33,360 nucleotides of DNA from Lachnospiraceae bacterium. GTDB lineage: Bacteria; Bacillota; Clostridia; Lachnospirales; Lachnospiraceae. The position numbers were made by a program, and so were the translations under genes. The notes beneath the pieces were generated by a model. It did not search any database. It saw only the letters and a list, made by a program, of their open reading frames with translations, and was not told the origin of the DNA. Location: contig JAGBNO010000024.1 of NCBI GenBank assembly GCA_017634355.1, positions 1 to 33,360 on the forward strand, written 5' to 3'. Shown here one piece after another: positions 1 through 7,500 of this stretch (the first letter of the stretch is position 1; each line of letters begins with the position of its first letter).

Positions 1-260
1 GAAGAGCCGTCCTTGTCCAGGAAGGCCTTCACGGCCACTACAGCCCCCACGACTACCCCTGACAGGGCAGGAAGAAAAAGGAATAAGAGCATATAGATGA
101 CTATGCCCCAGACGAACTGCGGGGCCGGTGCTCCAGTGCCTCTATGCAAGACTACGGTTGACAATATCGTGATATCGTCTAAAAAGAGTATGCAGAATAG
201 GAGTACTGCAAGGGCTATGAAGGAAATAGTCTTAATGGGGTTTTTCTTTTTTTGCTTCAT
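1..260 (-). CDS. Hypothetical two-helix membrane protein, C-terminus beyond the window
   Basis: A minus-strand reading frame stays open from an ATG at 258-260 to the window edge (86 complete codons). The N-terminus is Lys-rich (MKQKKKNPIK), followed by a hydrophobic helix around residues 11-27, a short polar stretch with DDIT, and a second helix around residues 50-75 before a charged AFLDKDG. This is the pattern of a small integral membrane protein. No recognisable family motif is present. The start is uncertain: there is no clear Shine-Dalgarno sequence, and an in-frame ATG lies 45 bases further upstream. The gene is divergent from rpmF and has a weak candidate promoter (TGGAGA-17-TACAAT, -10 at 341-346 on the minus strand). 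Existence of the gene is likely; its function is unknown. Confidence 0.45.
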   Translation of the reverse strand, partial: MKQKKKNPIKTISFIALAVLLFCILFLDDITILSTVVLHRGTGAPAPQFVWGIVIYMLLFLFLPALSGVVVGAVVAVKAFLDKDGS

Positions 261-383
261 AGAAATCTGCCATTTCAAGCTTTGCTTTTTTCGTTTGCAA
301 GTCATACGGTATATACAAAGGATGAGTATAAACTACGTCATTATTGTACCATAGCAGGCGAAATATCTCCAGAAATTATTTTA

Positions 384-413
384 TTGACAATTCCCTTAAA
401 TATAAGCTATAAT
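384..413 (+). promoter_or_regulatory. Sigma-A type promoter for rpmF
   Basis: A perfect TTGACA (384-389) and a perfect TATAAT (408-413) are separated by 18 bases, about 55 bases before the rpmF start. This is the best consensus promoter in the window, as expected for a ribosomal protein gene. Confidence 0.75.
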
Positions 414-468
414 TCCAGAGTTTATGTTTTACACTAATATATGATTTTGCAAGGAGGTTACTTTAACA

Positions 469-648
469 ATGTCTATCTGTCCTAAGAATAAATCGTCAAA
501 GAGCCGCAGGGATAAGAGAAGGGCCAACTGGAGGATGGCTCCGGTTAATCTCATCAAGTGCCCTAAGTGCGGAGAGCTTATGCTGCCCCATAGGATGTGC
601 AAGAAGTGCGGCACCTACAATAAGAAAGAGATCATTCCCCAGGACTAA
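469..648 (+). CDS. rpmF: 50S ribosomal protein L32
   Basis: This 59-residue basic protein is the zinc-ribbon form of bL32, a structural protein of the large ribosomal subunit. The N-terminus [20 protein letters not shown] is typical of the family, and the metal site is seen as CPKC (residues 31-34) and CKKC (44-47). The length is normal for the family (about 57-60). An AAGGAGG ribosome site at 451-457 is well placed before the ATG, and the gene has its own consensus promoter and a downstream terminator-like hairpin, so it is probably monocistronic. The yceD/DUF177 gene that often precedes rpmF is absent; the upstream gene is divergent. Confidence 0.95.
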   Translation: MSICPKNKSSKSRRDKRRANWRMAPVNLIKCPKCGELMLPHRMCKKCGTYNKKEIIPQD

Positions 649-750
649 AGGTTAATCGCCCTTGGAAACAGGAATAGGGAATTTTGAAGATTCAGCTTAA
701 TAGTTACGAATATTTCAGGCTGCCGTAAGTCCAGTTGCGGCGGCCTTTAG

Positions 751-782
751 GGATGGCCATATTTTGTGGCCATTCTTATTGT
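751..782 (+). terminator. Rho-independent terminator after rpmF
   Basis: The inverted repeat ATGGCCA (753-759) / TGGCCAT (767-773) has a 7-base loop, and the stem can be extended by G-U and G-C pairs. A T-rich tail (TCTTATTGTAGTTTTTT) follows. It sits about 100 bases after the rpmF stop. Confidence 0.6.
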
Positions 783-828
783 AGTTTTTTCCATGGTTTT
801 TAAATAGGCGAGACGATATGAGGCATAG

Positions 829-1923
829 ATGAAGGCAAGCATAGGTATTAATAGAACTTATGTCAAGGAGAAGAAGGGCCTCTTAGGGGTGCTGCTTTCT
901 GTGCTGTCCTTTCCATTGCTGTTTATAGGCGGGCTCTTTCGTTTTATCGGTTCATATATGAGGAAAGCGCTGTGCCTATTGGGAATAGCGTCCATATTCC
1001 TTATCACGGCCAGCTTTTCTCCTGCAGAGGGTGGAAGGGCGGCTGTCCCTGAGCTTGAAGATATGGCAGTTTATATGAATACGGGAGAGGGCGTGAAAGC
1101 CATAGAGACCATGGACGAAGACGAGCTCTTAAGGATAAGCGGGGAGGAGGACGGCTTTGCCTCCATGCAGGACCTGGAGTCTGCCATTAGCAGAAATCAG
1201 GGGAGCAAGGAAGATGTCCTGGAAAAGAGTGACGCGGACGCAGGCTATGGCCACATATCTTCTGAGAGTAAGGACAGGAATTACCAGACCGACATCGAAG
1301 CCCGTATTTACGATGAAAAAAAGGGGGAGTATGTGACTGCGGCCTATGAGGACGACTGGTCGCTGATGCTTATAAATAAAGAGCATCCCATCCCTGAGGA
1401 CTATGAGTTCGAGCTGACCTATATAAAGGGGGCGATACGCTCTGATGCGAGAGTCGCTCCATACGCCCTCAATATACTTAAGGGGGCGAAGGAAGACGGG
1501 CTCACCATATATATCTGCTCGCCCTATAGGAATCCTGAGAAGCAGCAGGCCCTTTTCAATAAGAAAATGAGGAGCTATATGAAGGAGGGGGCTACTGAAA
1601 CGGAGGCTTATGCCATGGCGGGCCATGTGGTGGCTATACCTGGCACCAGCGAGCATGAGGCGGGGCTGGCTTTCGACTTCATTTCCAAGGACCATCAGAC
1701 ACTGGACGAGGCCTTTGGGAATACCCCGGAGGGGCAGTGGCTTAGGGAGCACTGCGCTGAATATGGCTTTATCTTACGGTATCCTAATGGAAAAGAGGAC
1801 ATTACTGATATAGAATATGAGCCCTGGCATTTCCGCTTCGTGGGAGTAGAAGCTGCCAAGGAAATAACAGAGAGGGGCATCACCCTGGAGGAGTACGACA
1901 GGGAGATAGGCCTTGCGGAGTAA
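829..1923 (+). CDS. VanY/DacB-type D-alanyl-D-alanine carboxypeptidase
   Basis: This is a predicted membrane-anchored zinc D,D-carboxypeptidase of the peptidase M15B (VanY) family that trims the terminal D-Ala of peptidoglycan stem peptides outside the membrane. Two hydrophobic stretches lie at about residues 18-37 and 45-62, followed by an acidic linker and the catalytic domain from about residue 200. Zinc and catalytic residues appear in the family pattern: SxHxxGxAxD (H276, D283) and ExxWH (E331, H334); the YICSPYRNPEKQ segment also fits. The protein is 364 aa. The ATG at 829 has only a weak GAGG upstream; an ATG at 958 opening a signal-peptide-like MRKALCLLG is a possible alternative start. 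The stop is 3 bases before tgt, so the two are probably co-transcribed. Confidence 0.85.
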   Translation: MKASIGINRTYVKEKKGLLGVLLSVLSFPLLFIGGLFRFIGSYMRKALCLLGIASIFLITASFSPAEGGRAAVPELEDMAVYMNTGEGVKAIETMDEDELLRISGEEDGFASMQDLESAISRNQGSKEDVLEKSDADAGYGHISSESKDRNYQTDIEARIYDEKKGEYVTAAYEDDWSLMLINKEHPIPEDYEFELTYIKGAIRSDARVAPYALNILKGAKEDGLTIYICSPYRNPEKQQALFNKKMRSYMKEGATETEAYAMAGHVVAIPGTSEHEAGLAFDFISKDHQTLDEAFGNTPEGQWLREHCAEYGFILRYPNGKEDITDIEYEPWHFRFVGVEAAKEITERGITLEEYDREIGLAE

Positions 1924-1926
1924 TAA

Positions 1927-3054
1927 ATGTATGAGTTAATAAAAAAAGACGGCAGGGCAAAGAGGGGGCGGTTTTCAACGGTGCATGGCACTGTGGAGAC
2001 GCCCCTTTTTATGAATGTCGCCACTGCAGGCGCCATAAAGGGCGCAGTATCGGCCCAGGACCTTAAGGGCATAGGCACACAGGTGGTGCTGTCCAATACT
2101 TACCACCTGCATGTGCGCACCGGAGATGAGGCTATAGCCTCCATGGGCGGAATCAGGAGCCTAATGGGCTGGGATGGGCCGCTGCTCACGGATTCCGGGG
2201 GATTTCAGGTATTCTCACTTTCTACGCTTAGGAGCATAAGGGAGGAGGGCGTGGTATTCCGCTCCCATGTGGATGGGCACAAAATTTTCATGGGGCCTGA
2301 AGAGAGTATGCGCATACAGTCAAACTTAGGGTCGACCATAGCCATGGCCTTCGACGAGTGCCCGCCTTCAAAGGCGGACTATGCATACGTGCAGCAGTCT
2401 GTGGACAGGACAACCCGCTGGCTTATGAGATGCATAAAGGAGATGGAGAGGCTGAATTCAAGCCCGAATACGCTCAATAGGGAGCAGCTTTTATTCGGCA
2501 TAAACCAGGGGGCCATATATGAGGATCTGAGGATTACGCAGGCAGAGGAGATAGCGGGGCTTAATCTCCCCGGCTATGCCATAGGGGGGCTTGCGGTGGG
2601 GGAGAGCCACGAGGAGATGTACCATATACTGGACGTGACGGTCCCGAACTTGCCTGAAGATAAGCCCACTTACCTAATGGGTGTGGGAACCCCTGAGAAC
2701 ATAGTGGAGGCCGTATATAGGGGTGTGGACTTCTTTGACTGTGTCTATCCCAGCCGCAATGGCAGGCACGGGCATGTATACACTCACTACGGAAAAATGA
2801 ATTTGTTTAATGCATGCTTTGAAAAGGACTTAAGCCCTATAGAAGAGGGCTGCGGCTGTCCGGCCTGCGCACATTATTCAAAGGCTTACATAAGGCATCT
2901 GCTTAAATCCAAGGAAATGCTGGGGATGAGGCTCTGCGTGCTGCATAATCTCTACTTCTATAACCACTTAATGGAGGAGATAAGGCTTGCCATAGATGAG
3001 GGAAGATACGCTTCTTTCAGGGAGGAGTTCCTGTACAGATATGCGGGAAGGTAG
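1927..3054 (+). CDS. tgt: Queuine/preQ1 tRNA-guanine transglycosylase
   Basis: Tgt exchanges guanine-34 for preQ1 in tRNAs with GUN anticodons, the committed step of queuosine insertion. The 375 aa length is normal. The catalytic region LTDSGGFQVFSL carries D89, and the nucleophile sits in FFDCVYPSRNGRHG (D271). The structural zinc site CxCxxC...H is complete (C309, C311, C314, H340). The N-terminus MYELIKKDGRAKRGRF matches other Tgt proteins and fixes the start. The gene follows the carboxypeptidase stop by 3 bases. yajC, which often follows tgt in Firmicutes, is not here. Confidence 0.95.
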   Translation: MYELIKKDGRAKRGRFSTVHGTVETPLFMNVATAGAIKGAVSAQDLKGIGTQVVLSNTYHLHVRTGDEAIASMGGIRSLMGWDGPLLTDSGGFQVFSLSTLRSIREEGVVFRSHVDGHKIFMGPEESMRIQSNLGSTIAMAFDECPPSKADYAYVQQSVDRTTRWLMRCIKEMERLNSSPNTLNREQLLFGINQGAIYEDLRITQAEEIAGLNLPGYAIGGLAVGESHEEMYHILDVTVPNLPEDKPTYLMGVGTPENIVEAVYRGVDFFDCVYPSRNGRHGHVYTHYGKMNLFNACFEKDLSPIEEGCGCPACAHYSKAYIRHLLKSKEMLGMRLCVLHNLYFYNHLMEEIRLAIDEGRYASFREEFLYRYAGR

Positions 3055-3156
3055 GGGATGTTTTTTACGCAGGGCATATCTAAAAGGCGGGAACTATGTT
3101 ATACTTAAAGGACTGGCGGGGGGATTTGGACGCATATTCATTTGGAAGTGCTTAAA

Positions 3157-3273
3157 ATGACAGGAAAAGAGATCATTAGCCTTATAGAGAAACTGGAAAT
3201 GGAAGGAATGGGAAGCGGGAAGATCATTGAGATAATTAAATACATAGAGAAGCATGACCCTGAAAAAGATTGA
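3157..3273 (+). CDS. Small helical ORF (38 aa), unknown function
   Basis: A short frame begins MTGKEIISLIEKLEMEG and continues through an Ile/Lys/Glu-rich stretch to HDPEKD. The heptad-like spacing of Ile and Leu suggests an amphipathic helix. A GGAAGTG sequence at 3144-3150 is a plausible ribosome site seven bases before the ATG. It lies between tgt and the PilZ gene on the same strand, 64 bases before the latter. I do not recognise the family; coding status rests on the ribosome site, codon usage like the neighbours (ATA, GAG, AAG) and a regular amphipathic translation. Confidence 0.5.
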   Translation: MTGKEIISLIEKLEMEGMGSGKIIEIIKYIEKHDPEKD

Positions 3274-3337
3274 GAAGCTTTTTAATAGTTCAGTAATTAG
3301 CATGGACCATCCTAAGGGGATGAAAGGAGTTTGACAG

Positions 3338-3949
3338 ATGAAGATAAACACCATAGCCGAAGGATCTCCCATAGTCATTACATCTGACTTTGACCCTCAA
3401 GTCATGGTCAGGACCACGGTGGTAAAGTCAGAAAAGCCTGAGGAGCTATTGGCCTTTTCTATTAACGTAGACGGTGTAGAGAGGGAGCTGGACCCTATGG
3501 GCATGTATGACGTGGAGTACACGGGCAAGAATGGCCTCGTCTGCCACTTGCAGGATGTGTCCATACATATTGACAAAGAGAGGCATTTATATGTGATCAC
3601 TGCCATAGACATGCTTTCCGTGAACCTGCAGCGGCAGGAGAAGCGCATTTCCTTTGAATCCCCCTGCAGCTGCCACTTCAGGGCTTCTGCATCCATGTGC
3701 ATAGGCGAGGTCAGGGACATTTCACACAAGGGCATAGGGATAGATTTCAAGAAGGAGTCCTGCAAATCCCATATAAAGGAGGGCTATACGCTGATAAATC
3801 TGCAGGGCGACAAGAAGCCCATACAGCTTATCGCCGACTGCAAATATATAGATGAGGACAGGGAAGGGGGCATAATACACTGCGGCTTTTCGCTGCTCAA
3901 GGCCTCCCGGACTTACAATGATCTCTATGCGGTTCTTGCAGGGGAATAA
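3338..3949 (+). CDS. PilZ-domain c-di-GMP receptor protein
   Basis: A 203-aa cytoplasmic protein with a YcgR-like two-domain layout: an N-terminal beta-rich domain (about residues 1-95) and a C-terminal PilZ domain. The c-di-GMP binding signature is present as RQEKR (R-x3-R) just before the barrel and DISHKG, matching (D/N)xSxxG, about 40 residues later. PilZ proteins change conformation on binding c-di-GMP and control a partner, often in motility or envelope polymer synthesis. The ribosome site AAAGGAG lies 10-15 bases upstream. The stop overlaps the CotH-like start by one base (TAATG), so the two are translationally coupled and CotH is the most likely partner or co-regulated product. Confidence 0.8.
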   Translation: MKINTIAEGSPIVITSDFDPQVMVRTTVVKSEKPEELLAFSINVDGVERELDPMGMYDVEYTGKNGLVCHLQDVSIHIDKERHLYVITAIDMLSVNLQRQEKRISFESPCSCHFRASASMCIGEVRDISHKGIGIDFKKESCKSHIKEGYTLINLQGDKKPIQLIADCKYIDEDREGGIIHCGFSLLKASRTYNDLYAVLAGE

Positions 3950-5839
3950 TGTCCAGGGCCGGGAAGAGGATTTTTTTCCTTTTTTTATTTACATTCATTT
4001 TGATGCTCTTCGGCCTGCTGCCGCTGCGAATGGCAGGAGAGGAATGGATAAGGGGGGACGGCACTCCGCTTGAGGAGGAAGTGGCATTCGTAGCGGGCTT
4101 TCCCGACAGGAAGACGGACGTGCGATTAAGCCTGGACCCTAAGCATCCTGAAAACGAAGAGTACTATGCCATTTTCCCATCATATACAGACACAGCCGGA
4201 ATATACCTGAAGCTCTTCGGCAGTGACCAGTTTGTGCTTATGGATGTAAATGGCAATGCGCAGGTCTTTAAGAACGGGGACAGGCTTCCGGATATAGGCA
4301 CATCGGAAATATGGTATGCCGATATACGTTCAGAGTCAGGGGAACTTAGGGCCCATGGGAAGCTGCATTTTGTCAGGGCTTATGACATACCATCTGTTTT
4401 CATACGCACTGAAAGCAGGGGTATGGAATATATAGACGAAGACAAGAGCCACTCTGAGGAAGGGGAGATATCTGTCCGCTCTGAAAACGGTTCCATACTC
4501 TATGAAGGCGGCATAAAGAGCATTAAAGGCCATGGCAATTCCACCTGGAAAAAGGCCAAGAAGCCCTACCAGATAACTTTGCGGGACAAGGCGGACCTAT
4601 TTGGCATGGGCAGGGCCAGGAAGTGGATACTCCTTGCCAACTATATGGACCATTCCCAGATAAGGAATAGCATTACCTATGACATGGCCCGCAGCATAGG
4701 AAATGAATTCGCGCCGGAATCCGTTTATGTGGAACTGTATCTCAATGGCCGCTGCAACGGGCTCTATCAGCTCACAGAGAAAGTAGAGGTGGATGAGGAG
4801 AGGCTAAATATCACAGACCTGCAGAAGGAAAATGAGCTCGCAAATTCAAAGAATCCCCCTTCACAGCACAGCGTGAGCTATAATGGCGCAGGGGAATCCT
4901 TTGTAATGGGGACAGACCAGGCGCAGCTGCCTAAGGACATCACAGGGGGCTATTTAATAGAGCACGATTACGGCTGGAAATATGAGGAGGAGCCTGTGCG
5001 TTTCTCTACGGAGGGCGGGGATACTTATGTGCTTTCTTTCCCTGCGGATGCGCCCATAGGCGAGGTGGAGTATGTAAGGGGCTTATTTCAGGAGCTGGAG
5101 GACAGGATAGAGTCAGGTGAAGCGCTGGACGGCTTCATAGACCTGGAAAGTTTTGCCGAGCGCTACGCCTTAGAGGAACTTGTTCAGGACGAGGGCGCAG
5201 GCATTACTAGTTCTTATTATTATAAGGACGCCGACAGGGTAGACCCCCCTCATACATGCGGGCCCCTACTGGGACTATGACCAGTCCTATGGCAATACGC
5301 CCTACGAGCTCATGAATGACCCCAGGGTATTAAATTTCTGCACGGCCCATGGCCAGAATACGGTCCTTTTCTATGACCTCTGGACCAAGTACCCTGCTTT
5401 TCGTTCCCTGGTATGTGACTGTTACAGGGAAAAGCTCCGGCCCTTTATAATGGAACTATTAAATGGCGGGCTGGAGGCTTATGCTGAAAGAATAAGGGCA
5501 AATGCCGAGGCTGACATGGGCAGGTGGAGCAGGGACCCCGATAGTGTGTCCCACTCAGTTGAAGATATCAGGGAATTTTTGAATGAGAGGGTTAAGTTTC
5601 TCGACAGAGTCTGGCTCGATGGGGAGCTTTTCCATATAGTGCACTTCGACACTCCCACCAGGAAAAGGCGGCTTTATCTTGGGATACTGGACGGGGAGAG
5701 CATAAAGTGCATACCGAACTTCAGCGGCAAAAAGGGATCTGTCTGGACAGACAAAGAGACGGGGGAGCTTGTGGACGACAGCACGCCGATAGAGAAAAAC
5801 AGGGTGCTGATAGACAAGAATGAGGAAAATACTCAGTAA
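3949..5839 (+). pseudogene. CotH-family secreted protein kinase, split by a +1 frameshift
   Basis: The locus encodes a CotH-type (spore coat/exported atypical kinase) protein of about 629 aa if one base is removed. The first part (residues 1-443) has an N-terminal membrane helix, a beta-rich domain and the kinase-like core with GHGNSTWKKAKKPYQI (about residue 194) and GLYQLTEKVEVDEERLNI. It then runs into a premature TGA at 5278. The downstream frame carries the family's metal-binding motif as AGPYWDYDQSYGN and the rest of the C-terminal domain to 5839. The frames join perfectly if the run of six C's at 5244-5249 is read as five (GAC CCC CTC ATA CAT GCG GGC). As written, the kinase lacks its WDxD motif and should be inactive. 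This may be a true mutation, a homopolymer phase switch, a +1 programmed shift or a sequencing error. It is translationally coupled to the PilZ gene. Confidence 0.8.
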
Positions 5840-5881
5840 AGCCATGGCGCCTTCCTATAAAACGCAGACGCTAAAGGAAGG

Positions 5882-5910
5882 TGGCTTTAAAATCTGAATG
5901 GTGGTAGAAT
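5882..5910 (+). promoter_or_regulatory. Possible promoter for the small ORF and DUF362 gene
   Basis: An extended -10 (TGGTAGAAT, with TAGAAT at 5905-5910) lies about 60 bases before the small ORF start. The -35 region is poor (TGGCTT). A partly paired CCTTCC/GGAAGG hairpin at about 5852-5882 immediately upstream may end the CotH transcript. Confidence 0.3.
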
Positions 5911-5969
5911 GTTTTTTCGCTGTGTATTTATTGGTGCCTAAGCTTCTATGATGAAAGGGAATGCTATCT

Positions 5970-6140
5970 ATGCCTGCAGCAAATGTCGGATTTAAACACA
6001 GCCTGCGGCTGCAGCTTAATGATTGCAGGGAACTCCTTTTATATGCAGAGGAAATCCCAGGGGAGTCAGAGGCTAAGGAAAGGCTGATAAAGAAGCTTCA
6101 CACTATGATAGACACGCTGGAAACATCGCTAAAAGACTAG
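5970..6140 (+). CDS. Small hypothetical protein (56 aa)
   Basis: The frame begins MPAANVGFKHSLRLQLNDC and continues with an acidic and Lys-rich helical segment ending TLETSLKD. AAAGGGA at 5954-5960 provides a ribosome site nine bases before the ATG. The stop lies 20 bases before the DUF362 gene, so the two are probably one transcript. The sequence is mostly helical with no signal peptide or membrane segment. The family is not recognised. Confidence 0.6.
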   Translation: MPAANVGFKHSLRLQLNDCRELLLYAEEIPGESEAKERLIKKLHTMIDTLETSLKD

Positions 6141-6160
6141 TTTTTTAGGAGGACAGGATT

Positions 6161-7288
6161 ATGGAGAAATCAAAGGTCTACTTTACCGACATGCGCTGTG
6201 AGATAGGTGTGAGCCTGATAGACAAGCTGAAGAAGCTCTGCAGAAGGGCCGGCATAGGCGATCTGGACGTGGACAGCCGCTATGTGGCAATAAAGATGCA
6301 CTTCGGAGAACTGGGGAATCTCGCTTTCCTAAGGCCCAACTATGCTAAGGCGGTTGCAGATCTCATAAAGGAGAAAGGCGGCAGGCCCTTCCTCGTGGAC
6401 TGCAACACCCTCTATCCCGGCAGCAGGAAGAATGCCCTGGACCACCTAGACTGCGCCATGCTGAACGGCTTTAACTATATGACCACGGGCTGCCACGTGA
6501 TAATAGGAGATGGCTTAAAGGGCACTGACGATGTCACCGTGCCTGTGCCTGAGTGCGAATTCATAAAGGAAGCCTACATTGGCAGGGCCGTCATGGATGC
6601 GGATGTGGTCATTTCCTTAAACCATTTCAAGGGCCATGAGGAAACTGGATTCGGCGGCGCTATTAAGAATATAGGCATGGGCTGTGGCAGCAGGGCCGGC
6701 AAGATGCACCAGCATAAGTACGGCAAGCCTGAGGTGCATGAGGATCTCTGCAGGGGCTGCAGGAAGTGCGCGAGCGAGTGCGGTTCCGATGCGATAAGTT
6801 ATAAGGAGAACGGCAAGGCTTACATAGACCCTGAGATCTGCAAGGGCTGTGGCCGCTGCATAGGGGCCTGCGCCTTTGACGCCATAGAGAATGTGAATGA
6901 GGACGCCTTTGAGAAACTGGGGCGCAGGATGGGCGAATATGCTTATGCCGTGCTGAAGGGCAGGCCGCATTTCCACATAAGCATAGCGACAGACATTTCA
7001 CCTAACTGCGACTGCCACTCTGAGAACGATGCCCCCATACTCCCCAATATAGGCATGTTTGCGTCCTTTGACCCCGTGGCCATAGACCAGGCGGCAGTTG
7101 ATATGTGCCAGAAGATGCCTCCGCTGCCCAATAGCCAGCTTTCCGACAACCTGAATAGAGAGGGCTTTCATCAGCACCACGACCACCTCTTTGACAGCAA
7201 TCCCGACGTGAAGTACAAGGAGACGCTTGAACAGGCGGAGAAGACGGGACTTGGCAGCAGGGAGTATGAGTTAATAACGGTCAAGTGA
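6161..7288 (+). CDS. DUF362-domain protein with two 4Fe-4S clusters
   Basis: A 375-aa protein with a DUF362 domain (about residues 1-185 and again 270-350) interrupted by a bacterial-ferredoxin module. The module has two CxxCxxCxxxC motifs: CRGCRKCASEC and CKGCGRCIGAC (roughly residues 198-240). DUF362 segments include KMHFGELGN, DCNTLYPGSRKN, LNHFKGHEETGFGGAIKNIGMG and FASFDPVAIDQAAVD. No signal peptide is seen, so it is cytoplasmic. The biochemical role of the family is not established; the clusters imply electron transfer. An AGGAGG ribosome site at about 6147-6152 decides the start. Confidence 0.85.
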   Translation: MEKSKVYFTDMRCEIGVSLIDKLKKLCRRAGIGDLDVDSRYVAIKMHFGELGNLAFLRPNYAKAVADLIKEKGGRPFLVDCNTLYPGSRKNALDHLDCAMLNGFNYMTTGCHVIIGDGLKGTDDVTVPVPECEFIKEAYIGRAVMDADVVISLNHFKGHEETGFGGAIKNIGMGCGSRAGKMHQHKYGKPEVHEDLCRGCRKCASECGSDAISYKENGKAYIDPEICKGCGRCIGACAFDAIENVNEDAFEKLGRRMGEYAYAVLKGRPHFHISIATDISPNCDCHSENDAPILPNIGMFASFDPVAIDQAAVDMCQKMPPLPNSQLSDNLNREGFHQHHDHLFDSNPDVKYKETLEQAEKTGLGSREYELITVK

Positions 7289-7350
7289 GGATTTTTGGAA
7301 TATACTGCTTAAGGCCCGTTGGCGGAATGGCGGTCCGTTTCGTTAACGAG

Positions 7351-7402
7351 TATAATAAAAGAGAGCCATTCTGCCGGCAGAGGGCCGGCAGGTGGCTTTC
7401 TC
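7351..7402 (+). promoter_or_regulatory. Promoter -10 and 5' stem-loop of the leuCD leader
   Basis: A consensus TATAAT at 7351-7356 (no good -35) would start transcription near 7363. Immediately there, a long stem can form: AGCCA (7364-7368) with TGGCT (7393-7397) and CTGCCGGC (7371-7378) with GCCGGCAG (7384-7391), loop AGAGG. It may stabilise the leuCD mRNA or form part of an attenuator; alternatively it terminates the DUF362 transcript. A CGTTAACG palindrome overlaps the spacer (7341-7348). No T-box consensus is visible. Confidence 0.4.
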
Positions 7403-7462
7403 GTGCGAAAAAGCAGCCGCGCAGGGGATAGGCCGCAAGCGTACTGTAAAAGAGTAAGTCGG

Positions 7463-7487
7463 ATATTAGAATATGCGATTCTAATAT
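7463..7487 (+). promoter_or_regulatory. Perfect 10-bp palindrome abutting the leuC ribosome site
   Basis: ATATTAGAAT (7463-7472) and ATTCTAATAT (7478-7487) form a perfect inverted repeat with a five-base spacer. The AGGAGG ribosome site starts at 7488. It could be a repressor operator or an RNA hairpin controlling access to the leuC start. Confidence 0.55.
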
Positions 7488-7500
7488 AGGAGGAATTTTT

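Noticed and set aside
97..437. Two short plus-strand ORFs before rpmF
   Set aside because: They run through the divergent promoter region and antisense to a membrane protein; no ribosome sites.
1129..1752. 207-codon minus-strand ORF opposite the carboxypeptidase gene
   Set aside because: Antisense to a clear VanY domain; no ribosome site and no protein-like composition.
7392..7457. Possible 21-codon GTG leader peptide before leuC
   Set aside because: No ribosome site and no run of leucine codons, so no case for classical attenuation.
7289..7500. T-box riboswitch in the leuC leader
   Set aside because: No AGGGTGG-type antiterminator sequence and no specifier-loop arrangement seen.
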